This document shows, piece after piece, positions 8,730 through 17,341 of a stretch of 64,000 nucleotides of DNA. How positions within the stretch are numbered: position 1 is the stretch's first letter; each line of letters begins with the position of its first letter. The stretch comes from Bacteroides faecis MAJ27. GTDB taxonomy: Bacteria > Bacteroidota > Bacteroidia > Bacteroidales > Bacteroidaceae. The notes beneath the pieces are model-generated. The model did not search any database and was not told the origin of the DNA. It worked only from the letters and a program-made list of their open reading frames with translations. The position numbers and the translations under genes are program-made. The stretch spans positions 88,517 to 152,516 of the forward strand of contig NZ_FNNN01000016.1 of assembly GCF_900106755.1 (NCBI RefSeq), read 5' to 3'.

Positions 8730-9293
8730 TTAAAATAGGTAGATTAAACTAATAGAGGCCTTATTAGGTCCTGCGTAATGATACTTTCCTTCCTCCTTTA
8801 GCTTTGCGCATTTATCTACGCAGTTGTATTGCCGGTAATGGATATATTCGTATCCTGCTCCCACACTTGTTTCTATGTTCCAGTGGTCGTTCAGCATCCA
8901 GTGATATCCACAGCTGATACCTCCGCCTGCCAGCCAGCCTTCGTACCGATGACGTTTCAGTTGGGAGAATACGCCGAAAGGCAGTTTCTTGCCTCCGATG
9001 TTGAATTGTGCGCCGTTCAGATAAGCCCCCAAGAAAAAGCCGTTATACTTCTGGCAAGTCCAGTATTTGTATTCAGGTTGCAGCAGCCAGTAGCGGTTGA
9101 CATATTCTTCGCTCCGCTTCCAGGGTCGCAGGCTTCCGGTGAGTTCGACGGTGTTCTTGTTTCCTATGGCATACGAGATTCCTCCTCCGAAGGCTCCGTC
9201 TATGGCAGAAAGCGCATTCACTCTGATGGCCACTTTCTGCGAGTAAGCGTCCAGACATCCAAGAAATAAGAGCAGGAATATGAAACGTTTCAT
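8730..9293 (-). CDS. DUF3575 outer-membrane protein
   Basis: A 187-residue protein with a signal peptide (LLLFLGCLDAYSQ) and alternating beta-strand segments ending in ISLIYLF, consistent with a small outer-membrane beta-barrel of the DUF3575 family. The motif LLQPEYKYW is shared with the paralogue at 10384-11052 (MLQPEYRKW), as are the spaced GYHWM/GYQWM motifs. It lies 12 bp after the upstream DUF3868 gene. DUF3575 genes recur in Bacteroides fimbrial operons, where their role is unknown. Confidence 0.8.
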   Translation of the reverse strand: MKRFIFLLLFLGCLDAYSQKVAIRVNALSAIDGAFGGGISYAIGNKNTVELTGSLRPWKRSEEYVNRYWLLQPEYKYWTCQKYNGFFLGAYLNGAQFNIGGKKLPFGVFSQLKRHRYEGWLAGGGISCGYHWMLNDHWNIETSVGAGYEYIHYRQYNCVDKCAKLKEEGKYHYAGPNKASISLIYLF

Positions 9294-9305
9294 TGTATCC
9301 GTTGA

Positions 9306-10361
9306 TTAAGGGCGTTTATTGTTCTCAAAAAATGCATTCAGATTGTATGCAGCCTCTTCGGAGCCTTCTGCTTTGGCGGCTTTCAGCATTCGGATACCTT
9401 CATAGGTATTTCCGGACATAAGTTCGTATACTCCGCGACAGTTTTTGTAGGCAAGGCTGTCATGGAGAGCCATTGAAAGGAACTTACCTGCCGATTTGAC
9501 GTCTCCCTGTTCGATGGCGGCAGCTGCTGCATTCAGGTTGGCAACCGGGTGTACAGGATACAGTTTGACACTAATATTGATAATCTTGTAAAACCGGGCT
9601 TTATCTTCCGTATAAGACAGGGCGACAGTGTAGAGTTCGCGGAGCGATAACATCTGCGGATTGATCTCCGCTATCATTTTTGCCTCTTCAAGGCTGAAAT
9701 TCAGTTCTTTCTGATTCCGTGCATCCACATCATCCGTTTCGGGAGAAACATAGGCACCCTTGTATTTCATCTTGTTGCCGGCTGCCGGAGTCACCGAACG
9801 TTCATTGACAGCAGGAAGGGAGACTATTTCTTGGGTAGCCGTACTGGAGGGAACTATTGTGCCGGAAGATGCCACTATGTTTTGAGGAGTTATGACGATC
9901 GTATCTTTCAGAGATTGTTCACCTTCCGGACGTACAATAGTTCTTTTGAGTGTCAGTGTCGCGTTGCTCATCCAGTCCTCCGCCGGCAATGAAGTCCGGT
10001 AGGAAATGGTACGTGAATGATTTTCGTCAATGCCGGCAATGAGATAAGCTTTTGCATCCTCTTCTTTCCGGTCATTCTTTTTGCGCAATATCTGATTGCG
10101 CAGATATAGCTTCTGTTTCTGCTTGCCGTTCAGTTGTATGTGTGGCAGCAGCACTTTTTTCTCCTGGCTGGTCAGTACGGGTATCAGCATAAAGGCACTT
10201 TTGGAATCCATGTCGTCTATATGGATTGAAATATCCATGGCCAGAAGCAATGAATCTGTACGGACACCGAAGAAGTGAGGGACGATATCCAGCTTAACGT
10301 TCTGTGCCGGGAGCAAGTTGCATATCAATAGACTGAAAAAGATGAATGCTTTCGTTTTCAT
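9306..10361 (-). CDS. DUF3868 protein, short paralogue
   Basis: A 351-residue secreted protein with the DUF3868 N-terminal domain (signal peptide LICNLLPAQN, then ISIHIDDMDSKSAFMLIPVL) and a TPR-like C-terminus (HPVANLNAAAAAIEQGDVKSAG) nearly identical in design to that of the 7068-8483 protein. The OmpA-like domain in the middle is missing and replaced by a Ser/Thr/Pro-rich linker. Together with the flanking DUF3575 genes this looks like a duplicated gene pair within the operon, one copy having lost or never gained the peptidoglycan-binding part. Confidence 0.77.
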   Translation of the reverse strand: MKTKAFIFFSLLICNLLPAQNVKLDIVPHFFGVRTDSLLLAMDISIHIDDMDSKSAFMLIPVLTSQEKKVLLPHIQLNGKQKQKLYLRNQILRKKNDRKEEDAKAYLIAGIDENHSRTISYRTSLPAEDWMSNATLTLKRTIVRPEGEQSLKDTIVITPQNIVASSGTIVPSSTATQEIVSLPAVNERSVTPAAGNKMKYKGAYVSPETDDVDARNQKELNFSLEEAKMIAEINPQMLSLRELYTVALSYTEDKARFYKIINISVKLYPVHPVANLNAAAAAIEQGDVKSAGKFLSMALHDSLAYKNCRGVYELMSGNTYEGIRMLKAAKAEGSEEAAYNLNAFFENNKRP

Positions 10362-10383
10362 GTTATGTTGTGATTTAATTGAT

Positions 10384-11052
10384 TTACTGAATGAAATATA
10401 CGAGTGATATTCCTATCTGCGTGGGGCCCCAATAGTTGCAGTGGGACTTTTCTATGAAGGCGGCGCCTTCGGGTTGTCCGTAACGTTTGTAGTTGAGGTG
10501 GGCATATCCCAGTGAGAGTCCTGCTTCCAGATTCCATTGCGGACTGATCATCCATTGATAACCGTAGGAGATGCCGAAGCCTGCCAGATTGCCTTGATAC
10601 CGATTGTTGGCAATCTGCTTGTTTTCGATTCCCAGCATTTTACCGTTCCCGAATCCCCAGGGGAGCATACCGCCAAAGTTGAACAGGGCATAATGAACCT
10701 GAAAGCCGATATAACTTCCCATAAACGTTCCGCTAAACCATTTGCGGTATTCCGGCTGGAGCATGAAATGCTTCATCTTTTTATTTCCTCCGAAGTTCCA
10801 GGGATTGTAGTTGACGGAGAGACTGAGCGTATGCGTATCATCGCATCTTATCTCTCCCCCTATGTTGAATGTGGTTGTGAGGTCGTAGAGAAGATTGCTC
10901 TTGACAGCTATCTTTTGCCCGTATAGACTGGAAGCGGGCAGAAGACAGGAAAGGAGGATGCTTGCCAACATGCATTTTAAGACTGGTGTGAGTCCCTTCA
11001 TGCTGCTGATCGGCAATATCCTTTTTTTATTACTATTGGGTTTGTGTGTCAT
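10384..11052 (-). CDS. DUF3575 outer-membrane protein, first gene of the fimbrial operon
   Basis: A 222-residue DUF3575 protein, or 205 residues if translation starts at the internal ATG at 11001, which gives a cleaner signal peptide (LLSCLLPASSLYGQ). Shared family motifs are VNYNPWNFGG, MLQPEYRKWFSG and GISYGYQWM, and the C-terminus ISLVYFIQ suits a beta-barrel. It is the first gene of the operon. Its start is only 24 bp from the left inverted repeat of the invertible segment, so a promoter flipped to the minus orientation would begin transcription about 50 bp upstream of the 11052 start. Confidence 0.8.
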   Translation of the reverse strand: MTHKPNSNKKRILPISSMKGLTPVLKCMLASILLSCLLPASSLYGQKIAVKSNLLYDLTTTFNIGGEIRCDDTHTLSLSVNYNPWNFGGNKKMKHFMLQPEYRKWFSGTFMGSYIGFQVHYALFNFGGMLPWGFGNGKMLGIENKQIANNRYQGNLAGFGISYGYQWMISPQWNLEAGLSLGYAHLNYKRYGQPEGAAFIEKSHCNYWGPTQIGISLVYFIQ

Positions 11053-11075
11053 AATCTTTTGTTTATGTGTTTCTG

Positions 11076-11365
11076 TTACTTCTTAGGTAACGGAAATCCG
11101 GTTTTGTGACCGGTATGTGGAGGGGAAAGAAGTAAAAAAGGCAGCGGTCTTTGAGTTATAAAGTGTATATATGAGTTTTCGGCTGAAAAACAGTCCGGCA
11201 GATACAATAGCGGTCTGGAACATGAAACAGATATAATTCATGCTCCTGTATTCTTTTTTATTTTTTTTGAAAGAAAGGGAGTAAAATAATGTATAATTAA
11301 TTTGGAGTATGATGTTCTTTTTCTATATCTTTGCGCTGTATTTATTTCCGTTACCTAAGAAGTAA
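11076..11365. repeat. Invertible promoter element bounded by 22-bp inverted repeats
   Basis: The 22 bases at 11076-11097 are the exact reverse complement of 11344-11365 and enclose 246 bp. Each arm contains a small dyad: at the left arm GTTAC and GTAAC flank the 7-bp TTCTTAG, a layout expected of a tyrosine-recombinase core site. The enclosed DNA has no gene but holds one good promoter. With the recombinase gene immediately to the right and the fimbrial operon to the left, this has the form of a phase-variation switch. No opposing promoter (CAAAnnTA on the plus strand) was found inside. Confidence 0.88.
11301..11333 (+). promoter_or_regulatory. Promoter inside the invertible segment (here pointing right)
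   Basis: TTTG at 11301-11304 and TATCTTTG at 11326-11333 are 21 bp apart, matching the Bacteroides consensus. It is read rightward, away from the fimbrial genes and into the 3' end of the convergent recombinase gene. After inversion the -7 box would occupy 11115-11108 on the minus strand and drive the operon. Confidence 0.8.
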
Positions 11366-11406
11366 TAGATAAGGTAATTTGTTTATATTCAATAGCTTGT
11401 CTCTCT

Positions 11407-12363
11407 CTATTTGCCTGTAAGGTAGTTCTCTACGTAAAAACAATTCAATTTATTCGCTTCTGTCCGTTTTTCCAGTCCAAAGCCTTTCAGATAAGTTTGC
11501 GTGGTTTTTATCGATTTATGTCCCAATGATTCGCTGATCATTTCGATAGGGATTCCCTGATATTTGGCGCTTGTTGCCCAGGAATGCCGGATGGTGTATG
11601 AAGTGACGGGCGATTTGATGCGCAATTCTCTGGAGAGGCTCTTCAACTGATTGTTGAAACGTCTGAGAGCCGACTGATATTCCTTATATCCTGCCTCTTC
11701 TTTCCTTTTTTTATCTCCTTTCATTATGTCGAACAGATAATCCGGATAATCGCCGGCGGAAGATTCATTGTTGCGCAGTCCGTTGATTGTCTTTTGGGCT
11801 GCTTCCAGTATTTCAACGCTCATGGGAGTGCCCGTCTTTATACGGTTATATCTCAGTACTCCGTGTGTCAATGCAGATTTCTCCAGATGTGCAAAGTCGG
11901 CAAACGGCATGCCGCAGAGCTGAAACATCAGTCGTGCTATTGCTTGTGTACGACACAGATGTCTGGACTTGGGCGCTTTGTAGAGTAGCATGTGCAGCTC
12001 GTTGATGGGCAGCGCCTTCTTCTGGCGGACATCTACTCCGGTGAATACATCACGAAACAGTCGGGGAATGAAACGGGCAGTGCCTGCTTCGACGCCCCGG
12101 TTGTAGATACTGCGCAGCATACGCATATAAGTCGATACGGTATTTGGTTTCAATCCGCAGTCATAAAGATACTGTCCATACCTTCTCAGGTTATCGCGGT
12201 TGACTTGCCCGAATGCCACATCGGGAGTATCACAAAACTTTGTAAATGAAAGAATTGCGTTTTTGTATACATGTGCCGTCGAGTAACGGCCTTCTTCTTG
12301 AAGACTTCGGATGTATGCTTTTGCGCATCCGGTAAAGCTGTTTTTATTACTTTTTCTTTTCAT
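11407..12363 (-). CDS. Tyrosine-type DNA invertase
   Basis: A 318-residue tyrosine recombinase of the Bacteroides invertase type. An N-terminal SAM-like domain (about residues 10-110: YIRSLQEEGRYSTAHVYKNA) precedes the catalytic domain. Visible catalytic residues are Arg259 in TIRHSW, His282 in LGHKS and the nucleophile Tyr291 in TQTYLKGF. The box I segment reads LCGMPFADFAHL, so the canonical Arg of TGLR is not at its usual place, and the box II position before xxR is Tyr rather than His. A -7 box TATTTTTG (12409-12402) precedes the gene. Its stop lies 42 bp from the right inverted repeat, which it very probably recombines. Confidence 0.9.
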   Translation of the reverse strand: MKRKSNKNSFTGCAKAYIRSLQEEGRYSTAHVYKNAILSFTKFCDTPDVAFGQVNRDNLRRYGQYLYDCGLKPNTVSTYMRMLRSIYNRGVEAGTARFIPRLFRDVFTGVDVRQKKALPINELHMLLYKAPKSRHLCRTQAIARLMFQLCGMPFADFAHLEKSALTHGVLRYNRIKTGTPMSVEILEAAQKTINGLRNNESSAGDYPDYLFDIMKGDKKRKEEAGYKEYQSALRRFNNQLKSLSRELRIKSPVTSYTIRHSWATSAKYQGIPIEMISESLGHKSIKTTQTYLKGFGLEKRTEANKLNCFYVENYLTGK

Positions 12364-12504
12364 ACTCTTGTCTATATTTACTTGTTATTCAGGGAGTATA
12401 ACAAAAATAGCAATCTTTTTTGTTGTTAACGCCTCTAAAAAGCTCCCAATTGCCAGACATTTTTTTGTAGTTTTGTTCCGGAATGATAAAAAGAGGAGCG
12501 CACT

Positions 12505-13233
12505 ATGCTGCAAAAGACGAAAGGAATAGTTCTACATACGCTTAAATATAATGATACTTCTATCATTGTAGATATGTACACGGAGTTATCCGGCAGGACT
12601 TCTTTTCTGGTTCCCGTGCCCCGTTCGCGGAAGGCGGCAGTCAAGTCGGTGCTTTTCCAGCCCTTGTCTTTTATCGAGTTTGAGGCAGACTACCGTCCGA
12701 ATGCTACTCTCTATCGGGTGAAAGAGGCGAAGTCCTTTTATCCTTTCACTTCTATTCCTTATGATCCGTACAAATCTTCGATGGCACTTTTTTTGGCAGA
12801 ATTTCTCTATCGTGCTATTCGTGAAGAGGCTGAAAACCGTCCGCTGTTCGCTTATTTGCAGCATTCTGTCATTTGGCTGGACGAATGTCGCGAAGGGTTT
12901 GCCAATTTCCATCTGGTTTTTCTGATGCGTCTTTCCCGTTTTCTGGGGTTGTATCCCAATCTGGAAGATTATCATAATGGTGATTACTTCGATTTGTTGA
13001 ATGCTTGTTTCACTTCCAGTCGTCCGCAGTTGCATTCCTCTTATATTAATCCCGAAGAGGCAGGACGTCTTCGCCAGCTGATGCGTATGAATTATGAGAC
13101 AATGCACTTATTTGGCATGAGCCGCGCAGAACGCACTCGCTGTCTGACGATTATGAATGATTATTATCGTCTGCATTTGCCGGATTTTCCAGCGTTGAAG
13201 TCTCTGGATGTACTGAAAGAATTGTTTGACTAG
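12505..13233 (+). CDS. recO: DNA repair protein RecO
   Basis: A 242-residue recombination mediator that with RecR loads RecA on SSB-coated single strands in the RecF pathway. The N-terminal OB fold begins MLQKTKGIVLHTLKYND with the family's SIIVDMYTELSGRTSFLV. A helical C-terminal domain follows (LRQLMRMNYETMHLFGMSR). The zinc-finger cysteines of some RecO proteins are not present. It is divergent from the recombinase and convergent with the ATPase gene, 14 bp away. A -7-like TAGTTTTG at 12468-12475 lies upstream. Confidence 0.93.
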   Translation: MLQKTKGIVLHTLKYNDTSIIVDMYTELSGRTSFLVPVPRSRKAAVKSVLFQPLSFIEFEADYRPNATLYRVKEAKSFYPFTSIPYDPYKSSMALFLAEFLYRAIREEAENRPLFAYLQHSVIWLDECREGFANFHLVFLMRLSRFLGLYPNLEDYHNGDYFDLLNACFTSSRPQLHSSYINPEEAGRLRQLMRMNYETMHLFGMSRAERTRCLTIMNDYYRLHLPDFPALKSLDVLKELFD

Positions 13234-13247
13234 TTTTTTTTAACAGT

Positions 13248-14987
13248 CTAGACTTCTTCTACTCTTGTCAGTTTCCAACCTTGAAATACTAGTGCGATAC
13301 TTTTTAGTTCTGTAGTTCCTTTGTCTTGCTGAATCCATTCGCTTGTGGCATACTGTTTCAACTGTGTTTTTGCATCAGTCAGCAGTTTCTCTATCTCGGT
13401 GTCGGAAGCATCTCGTTTAGCATACTTTACCTCGATACAGTAACTGTATACCATGTCGGGAAGTTGCAACAGGCGGGGTTGCAGAAAGATATCCGCATAT
13501 CCTTTGTTGCTCTCATATTCGGGACGGGCAATGTAGTAATGCGTCAATCCCAGATAAGCCAGAATAAAGGTCTTTACGAAAGCCTCGCCTTCGATAAAGT
13601 CGCGGATACTGCTTTGAGCGTTTAGACGGTCGGCAATGTATTTGAAGTAATTTTCCCATTCTCCTTTGTACGCCATTCGTTTCATCCGATCCACTAGTTT
13701 ATCTGTTTCCAAATAGAGGTCGGCAGAATCTTTGTAGATATCTGTCATGTAGCCGTAGAGTTGTTCGCGTACTGCCCAGTTGGGGACGCTCAGTCTGGGC
13801 TCTCCCATTTCCATGCCGCTGATGGTGAGCATACCATAATAATAGAGCAGGCTCTTAAAGTATTCCGGTTTGATAATATCTTCAGCAGGGAAGCTGTCAG
13901 CAATGATTCCGGTAGTAGAGCCTTTCTCTACGATTTCCTGTACCATACTTGCATTCTCGCCGAAAGTTCTGTCTACGTGGATGAGGTGGCGCAGCTTGTT
14001 GTAGTCGGTGCGGATGTTGGCATCGAGCATATTTTCGGGAATGTCTTCATTCAGCATATAGTGGTTCATGAAATAAAGTACCATATCCGAGTTATACATC
14101 GACGGCTCTTTTAGTGCTTTTAGGGCAAAACAATAATTGTCATACCATGGTTTCATGATGTCTATTAGTTCATTTGTGGTGTGCGGTAGCTTCCGGTAAC
14201 TTTTGTAATAATCGATTAGCGTACGTACTTCTTGCTCATTAAATCCCATCATATTGTTAAAGGTGGGCGAATTGCTGTAATTTGCCGCAATGTTAAACCC
14301 ACTGGTGAGATCATCCATTGTTACGGGACTTACGCCTGTAAGGAAGATCCGTTCAATCACTGAATTTGAATAGTCTTTCACCACTTTCAGGAAGCCACGG
14401 AAGAATCCGCTACCGTGAGTGATGCTGCGATAACGTTCGTTGCCATAATCAACCAGTATATTGTTGGCAAAGTTATCATATTCATCAAGGATGAGATATA
14501 TCTTTTGTCCTTTGCTATTAGCACTTTGGCACAGTGATCCCAATAAAGCGTCTCCCGTTTTTAATTCGCGTAGTTTTTCGACGGCTTCTTCTCCTAGCAG
14601 ATGGGCATTTCGTTCCGCGAATCCGGTCATTACTATCTTGCAATAGGTGTTGAATGATTCTTCTAAACGTTCCATACTGGAGGCTACACTACTGAAATTA
14701 AGTGCCAACACTAAGTATTTGTTGCGATCAGGAGTAGGATGCTTTCCTATGTAAAGTTCGCCAAATATTTTGTCGAACTTATCTTTCTGGTTGATGTCAT
14801 AGTAATGACTAAGCATGCTTAAAAAAAGGCTCTTACCGAAACGGCGCGGACGGACAAAAAAGAAGAAACGACTTGTGTTTTCTACTTTAGTAATATAGTG
14901 AGTCTTGTCCACATAGTAATAATTATCACAGATGATAGACTCAAAATTCGTCATCCCATAAGGTATCTTCTTTATTGTAGCATCCAT
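13248..14987 (-). CDS. AAA-ATPase-like / PD-(D/E)XK nuclease-fold protein
   Basis: A 579-residue member of the AAA-ATPase_like plus PDDEXK_9 family, which is heavily paralogous in Bacteroides and has no settled role. The N-terminal half starts IPYGMTNFESIICDNYYYVDKT and has a Walker A variant (RPRRFGKS) and a Walker B (LILDEYDNF). The C-terminal half carries the nuclease-like core GYADIFLQP and IEVKYAKRD, the D and ExK of the PD-(D/E)XK fold. I start at ATG 14987 rather than the GTG two codons upstream. It is a single gene between convergent recO and a divergent lipoprotein gene. Confidence 0.85.
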   Translation of the reverse strand: MDATIKKIPYGMTNFESIICDNYYYVDKTHYITKVENTSRFFFFVRPRRFGKSLFLSMLSHYYDINQKDKFDKIFGELYIGKHPTPDRNKYLVLALNFSSVASSMERLEESFNTYCKIVMTGFAERNAHLLGEEAVEKLRELKTGDALLGSLCQSANSKGQKIYLILDEYDNFANNILVDYGNERYRSITHGSGFFRGFLKVVKDYSNSVIERIFLTGVSPVTMDDLTSGFNIAANYSNSPTFNNMMGFNEQEVRTLIDYYKSYRKLPHTTNELIDIMKPWYDNYCFALKALKEPSMYNSDMVLYFMNHYMLNEDIPENMLDANIRTDYNKLRHLIHVDRTFGENASMVQEIVEKGSTTGIIADSFPAEDIIKPEYFKSLLYYYGMLTISGMEMGEPRLSVPNWAVREQLYGYMTDIYKDSADLYLETDKLVDRMKRMAYKGEWENYFKYIADRLNAQSSIRDFIEGEAFVKTFILAYLGLTHYYIARPEYESNKGYADIFLQPRLLQLPDMVYSYCIEVKYAKRDASDTEIEKLLTDAKTQLKQYATSEWIQQDKGTTELKSIALVFQGWKLTRVEEV

Positions 14988-15125
14988 AACCACTTCTTTT
15001 TTTTATGTTGAGAACAAAAATAGTTTATTTTCCTTTATATGGCAACTAAAGAGGGGTGATAATAACACTCTTCTAAAAATATATATTACTTTTGTCACCA
15101 ACGAAATGACTAGATAACGACCAAC

Positions 15126-16067
15126 ATGAAAACATTCGTAAACTTAGCAGCATATATTCTCATCTTTTTAGTTCAGTATGGGTGCAACGATGATGTATTT
15201 GTCGACGATTTCCGGTCTTCCGATTCCGAATTTACTCTGGACGGGAATGGTGATGATGTAACCATTCGTTTTGCATCCTCCAATTGGGATTTGATGTGGA
15301 TGTATACATACGACAGCGAGTTTTCCTGTCAATATGAAATCTATGACGCTGACAATCGCCTGATAATGCGAGAACAGAACGCCTACTTAAAAGGATTAGG
15401 CAAGATCGTATGCAATGAGAAACTGACCGATTTCGTCATTGAGCGCAGTGATCCCAAAGAGCTGAAGATCACAGTGGGCGAAAACGTCCGCAACACTCAT
15501 TTTAGATTCATGCTTGTAGTGGGCAATGATTATGAATCGCAAGAGATATACGTTGAAATTTCCCCGTCGGACAGGTATGTGTTAGATCATATCACTTATT
15601 CTTTAAATGCGTATAGGTATGAGAAGAGAAAAGGTGAAAGGGGGAGTTTTGTACAACCCAACCTTTCGGATATTCCCTATCCATGCCTTCTATCAATACA
15701 AGGGATCCGTCATGAAGTGACGTTCCAAAGTGATACGCCCGGGGCTTTTCGACTATTGGGAGATGACAATTTGACAGTAGAGATACCAACTATAGAGAAT
15801 GGGACTTTGGTGATGAACGGTGTACAAGCACAATATACCTCTCGGGAACAAGCATTGCCTTTTCCCAATATAGAGAAGGAGATTTTTATTCCACCTTATA
15901 CTACTCAGCGTATTACCTATATGCTGATGCATGAATGGTTTGAAACGGAATACATTCTCTATACTTTTCACCCTAAGACTAAGAAACAACGAATTATAAC
16001 CGGTACGTTGCAAAGCAATATACCTACAGACAACTGGATTATAGAACGCGAAAATATCAAAAAATAG
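15126..16067 (+). CDS. Predicted lipoprotein of unknown function
   Basis: A 313-residue protein with a signal peptide ending in YGC (residues about 18-20), so probably a lipoprotein. The rest is acidic and beta-rich, with no recognised domain. A -7 box TACTTTTG (15087-15094) lies 31 bp upstream without a clear -33. It ends 4 bp before the PagL-like gene, so the two are almost certainly cotranscribed, and a role at the outer membrane linked to that enzyme is possible but unproven. Confidence 0.75.
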   Translation: MKTFVNLAAYILIFLVQYGCNDDVFVDDFRSSDSEFTLDGNGDDVTIRFASSNWDLMWMYTYDSEFSCQYEIYDADNRLIMREQNAYLKGLGKIVCNEKLTDFVIERSDPKELKITVGENVRNTHFRFMLVVGNDYESQEIYVEISPSDRYVLDHITYSLNAYRYEKRKGERGSFVQPNLSDIPYPCLLSIQGIRHEVTFQSDTPGAFRLLGDDNLTVEIPTIENGTLVMNGVQAQYTSREQALPFPNIEKEIFIPPYTTQRITYMLMHEWFETEYILYTFHPKTKKQRIITGTLQSNIPTDNWIIERENIKK

Positions 16068-16071
16068 AAAT

Positions 16072-17295
16072 ATGAATGCCAGATGGTCTCTATATATAAT
16101 CTGCTTGCTGCTGCTCTCGGCAGTTGGCAACGAATTAGACGCTCAGACAGTAGTGAAGCCTGTCGGACAGCAGAATGAAAGTACCAGACATGCCCTCATC
16201 CATCAGATCGGTTTTGACGTTCGTCCGGGCTATGTAGCTCCGACAAACAGTTTCCTCGAAGGCGATAATGCACAACGGCAGAAAATTGACCGGTCACTTT
16301 CCCTGCATTTGAAGTATGCTTTCCAGTTCAGCAAAGATTCCTATTTGGGGAGGTTGTATCCTCATGCTTATCAGGGGATCGGTGTTTCGCATAATACATT
16401 TTATAATTCCGCAGAACTGGGAAATCCGGTGGCGGTATATGCTTTTCAAGGGGCACCTATTGTACGGCTTTCATCCCGTTTATCGTTGGATTATGAGTGG
16501 AATTTCGGTGCTTCTTTCGGTTGGAAACAATATGACGAACACAGCAATTGGTACAATGATGCCATCGGTTCTAAAATCAATGCATATATCAATCTGGGTT
16601 TTATGCTGAACTGGCAGTTTCATCCGCAGTGGAGGCTGGCGGCGGGTGTGGACTTTACGCATTTCTCCAATGGCAATACACATTATCCTAATGGAGGCCT
16701 TAATACTATCGGAGGAAGAATCGGTGTTGTACGTACCTTTGGTGCCGAAGATGAGGCATCCGGGGCAATTGCTCCCAAGCGCCTTTATATCAAGCCGCAT
16801 GTCAGCTATGACTTGTTGGTATATGGAGCTACTCGCAAAAGAGGGTTCGTGAAAGAAGGTATACCGACTTTGGTTCCCGGTTCGTTTGGTATTGTAGGGC
16901 TTAACTTCGCTCCGATGTACAATTTCAATAACTACTTCCGGGCGGGGCTTTCCGCAGATGCGCAATTTGACGAGAGTGCCAATATTAAGGATTATAAACT
17001 AGTAGGAACTTATGGGGATGATATAAAGTTTCATCGTCCCCCTTTCCGCGAACAATTTGCAGTGGGGGTGTCTCTTCGGGCAGAATTGGTAATGCCCATT
17101 TTCTCAATCAATGTCGGTATCGGACGAAACCTGATCTACAGTGGCGATGATACGGAAGGTTTTTATCAGATTTTGGCTCTCAAAACTTATGTTACCCGTC
17201 ATTTATTTCTACATGTGGGATATCAGTTGAGCAAGTTTAAAGACCCCAATAATCTGATGTTAGGAATTGGATATAGATTTCATGATAGACGATGA
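16072..17295 (+). CDS. PagL-like lipid A deacylase / acyloxyacyl hydrolase
   Basis: A 407-residue outer-membrane beta-barrel protein. The signal peptide ends NELDAQ. The segment around residues 192-215 reads DFTHFSNGN and then GGLNTIGGRIG, which matches the PagL active-site pattern, with His197 and Ser199 in place. PagL removes the 3-O acyl chain of lipid A. The protein is about twice the length of proteobacterial PagL, as is usual for Bacteroides acyloxyacyl hydrolases, and the second half adds more barrel-like strands (LMLGIGYRFHDRR). Substrate specificity cannot be read from sequence. Confidence 0.82.
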   Translation: MNARWSLYIICLLLLSAVGNELDAQTVVKPVGQQNESTRHALIHQIGFDVRPGYVAPTNSFLEGDNAQRQKIDRSLSLHLKYAFQFSKDSYLGRLYPHAYQGIGVSHNTFYNSAELGNPVAVYAFQGAPIVRLSSRLSLDYEWNFGASFGWKQYDEHSNWYNDAIGSKINAYINLGFMLNWQFHPQWRLAAGVDFTHFSNGNTHYPNGGLNTIGGRIGVVRTFGAEDEASGAIAPKRLYIKPHVSYDLLVYGATRKRGFVKEGIPTLVPGSFGIVGLNFAPMYNFNNYFRAGLSADAQFDESANIKDYKLVGTYGDDIKFHRPPFREQFAVGVSLRAELVMPIFSINVGIGRNLIYSGDDTEGFYQILALKTYVTRHLFLHVGYQLSKFKDPNNLMLGIGYRFHDRR

Positions 17296-17341
17296 ATGGA
17301 TAACTATTTCATATATTATGGGATAGTTTCTCATGCCAATT

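Noticed and set aside
12435..13107. Minus-strand frames opposite recO
   Set aside because: recO on the plus strand accounts for this DNA; the opposite frames have no recognisable product.
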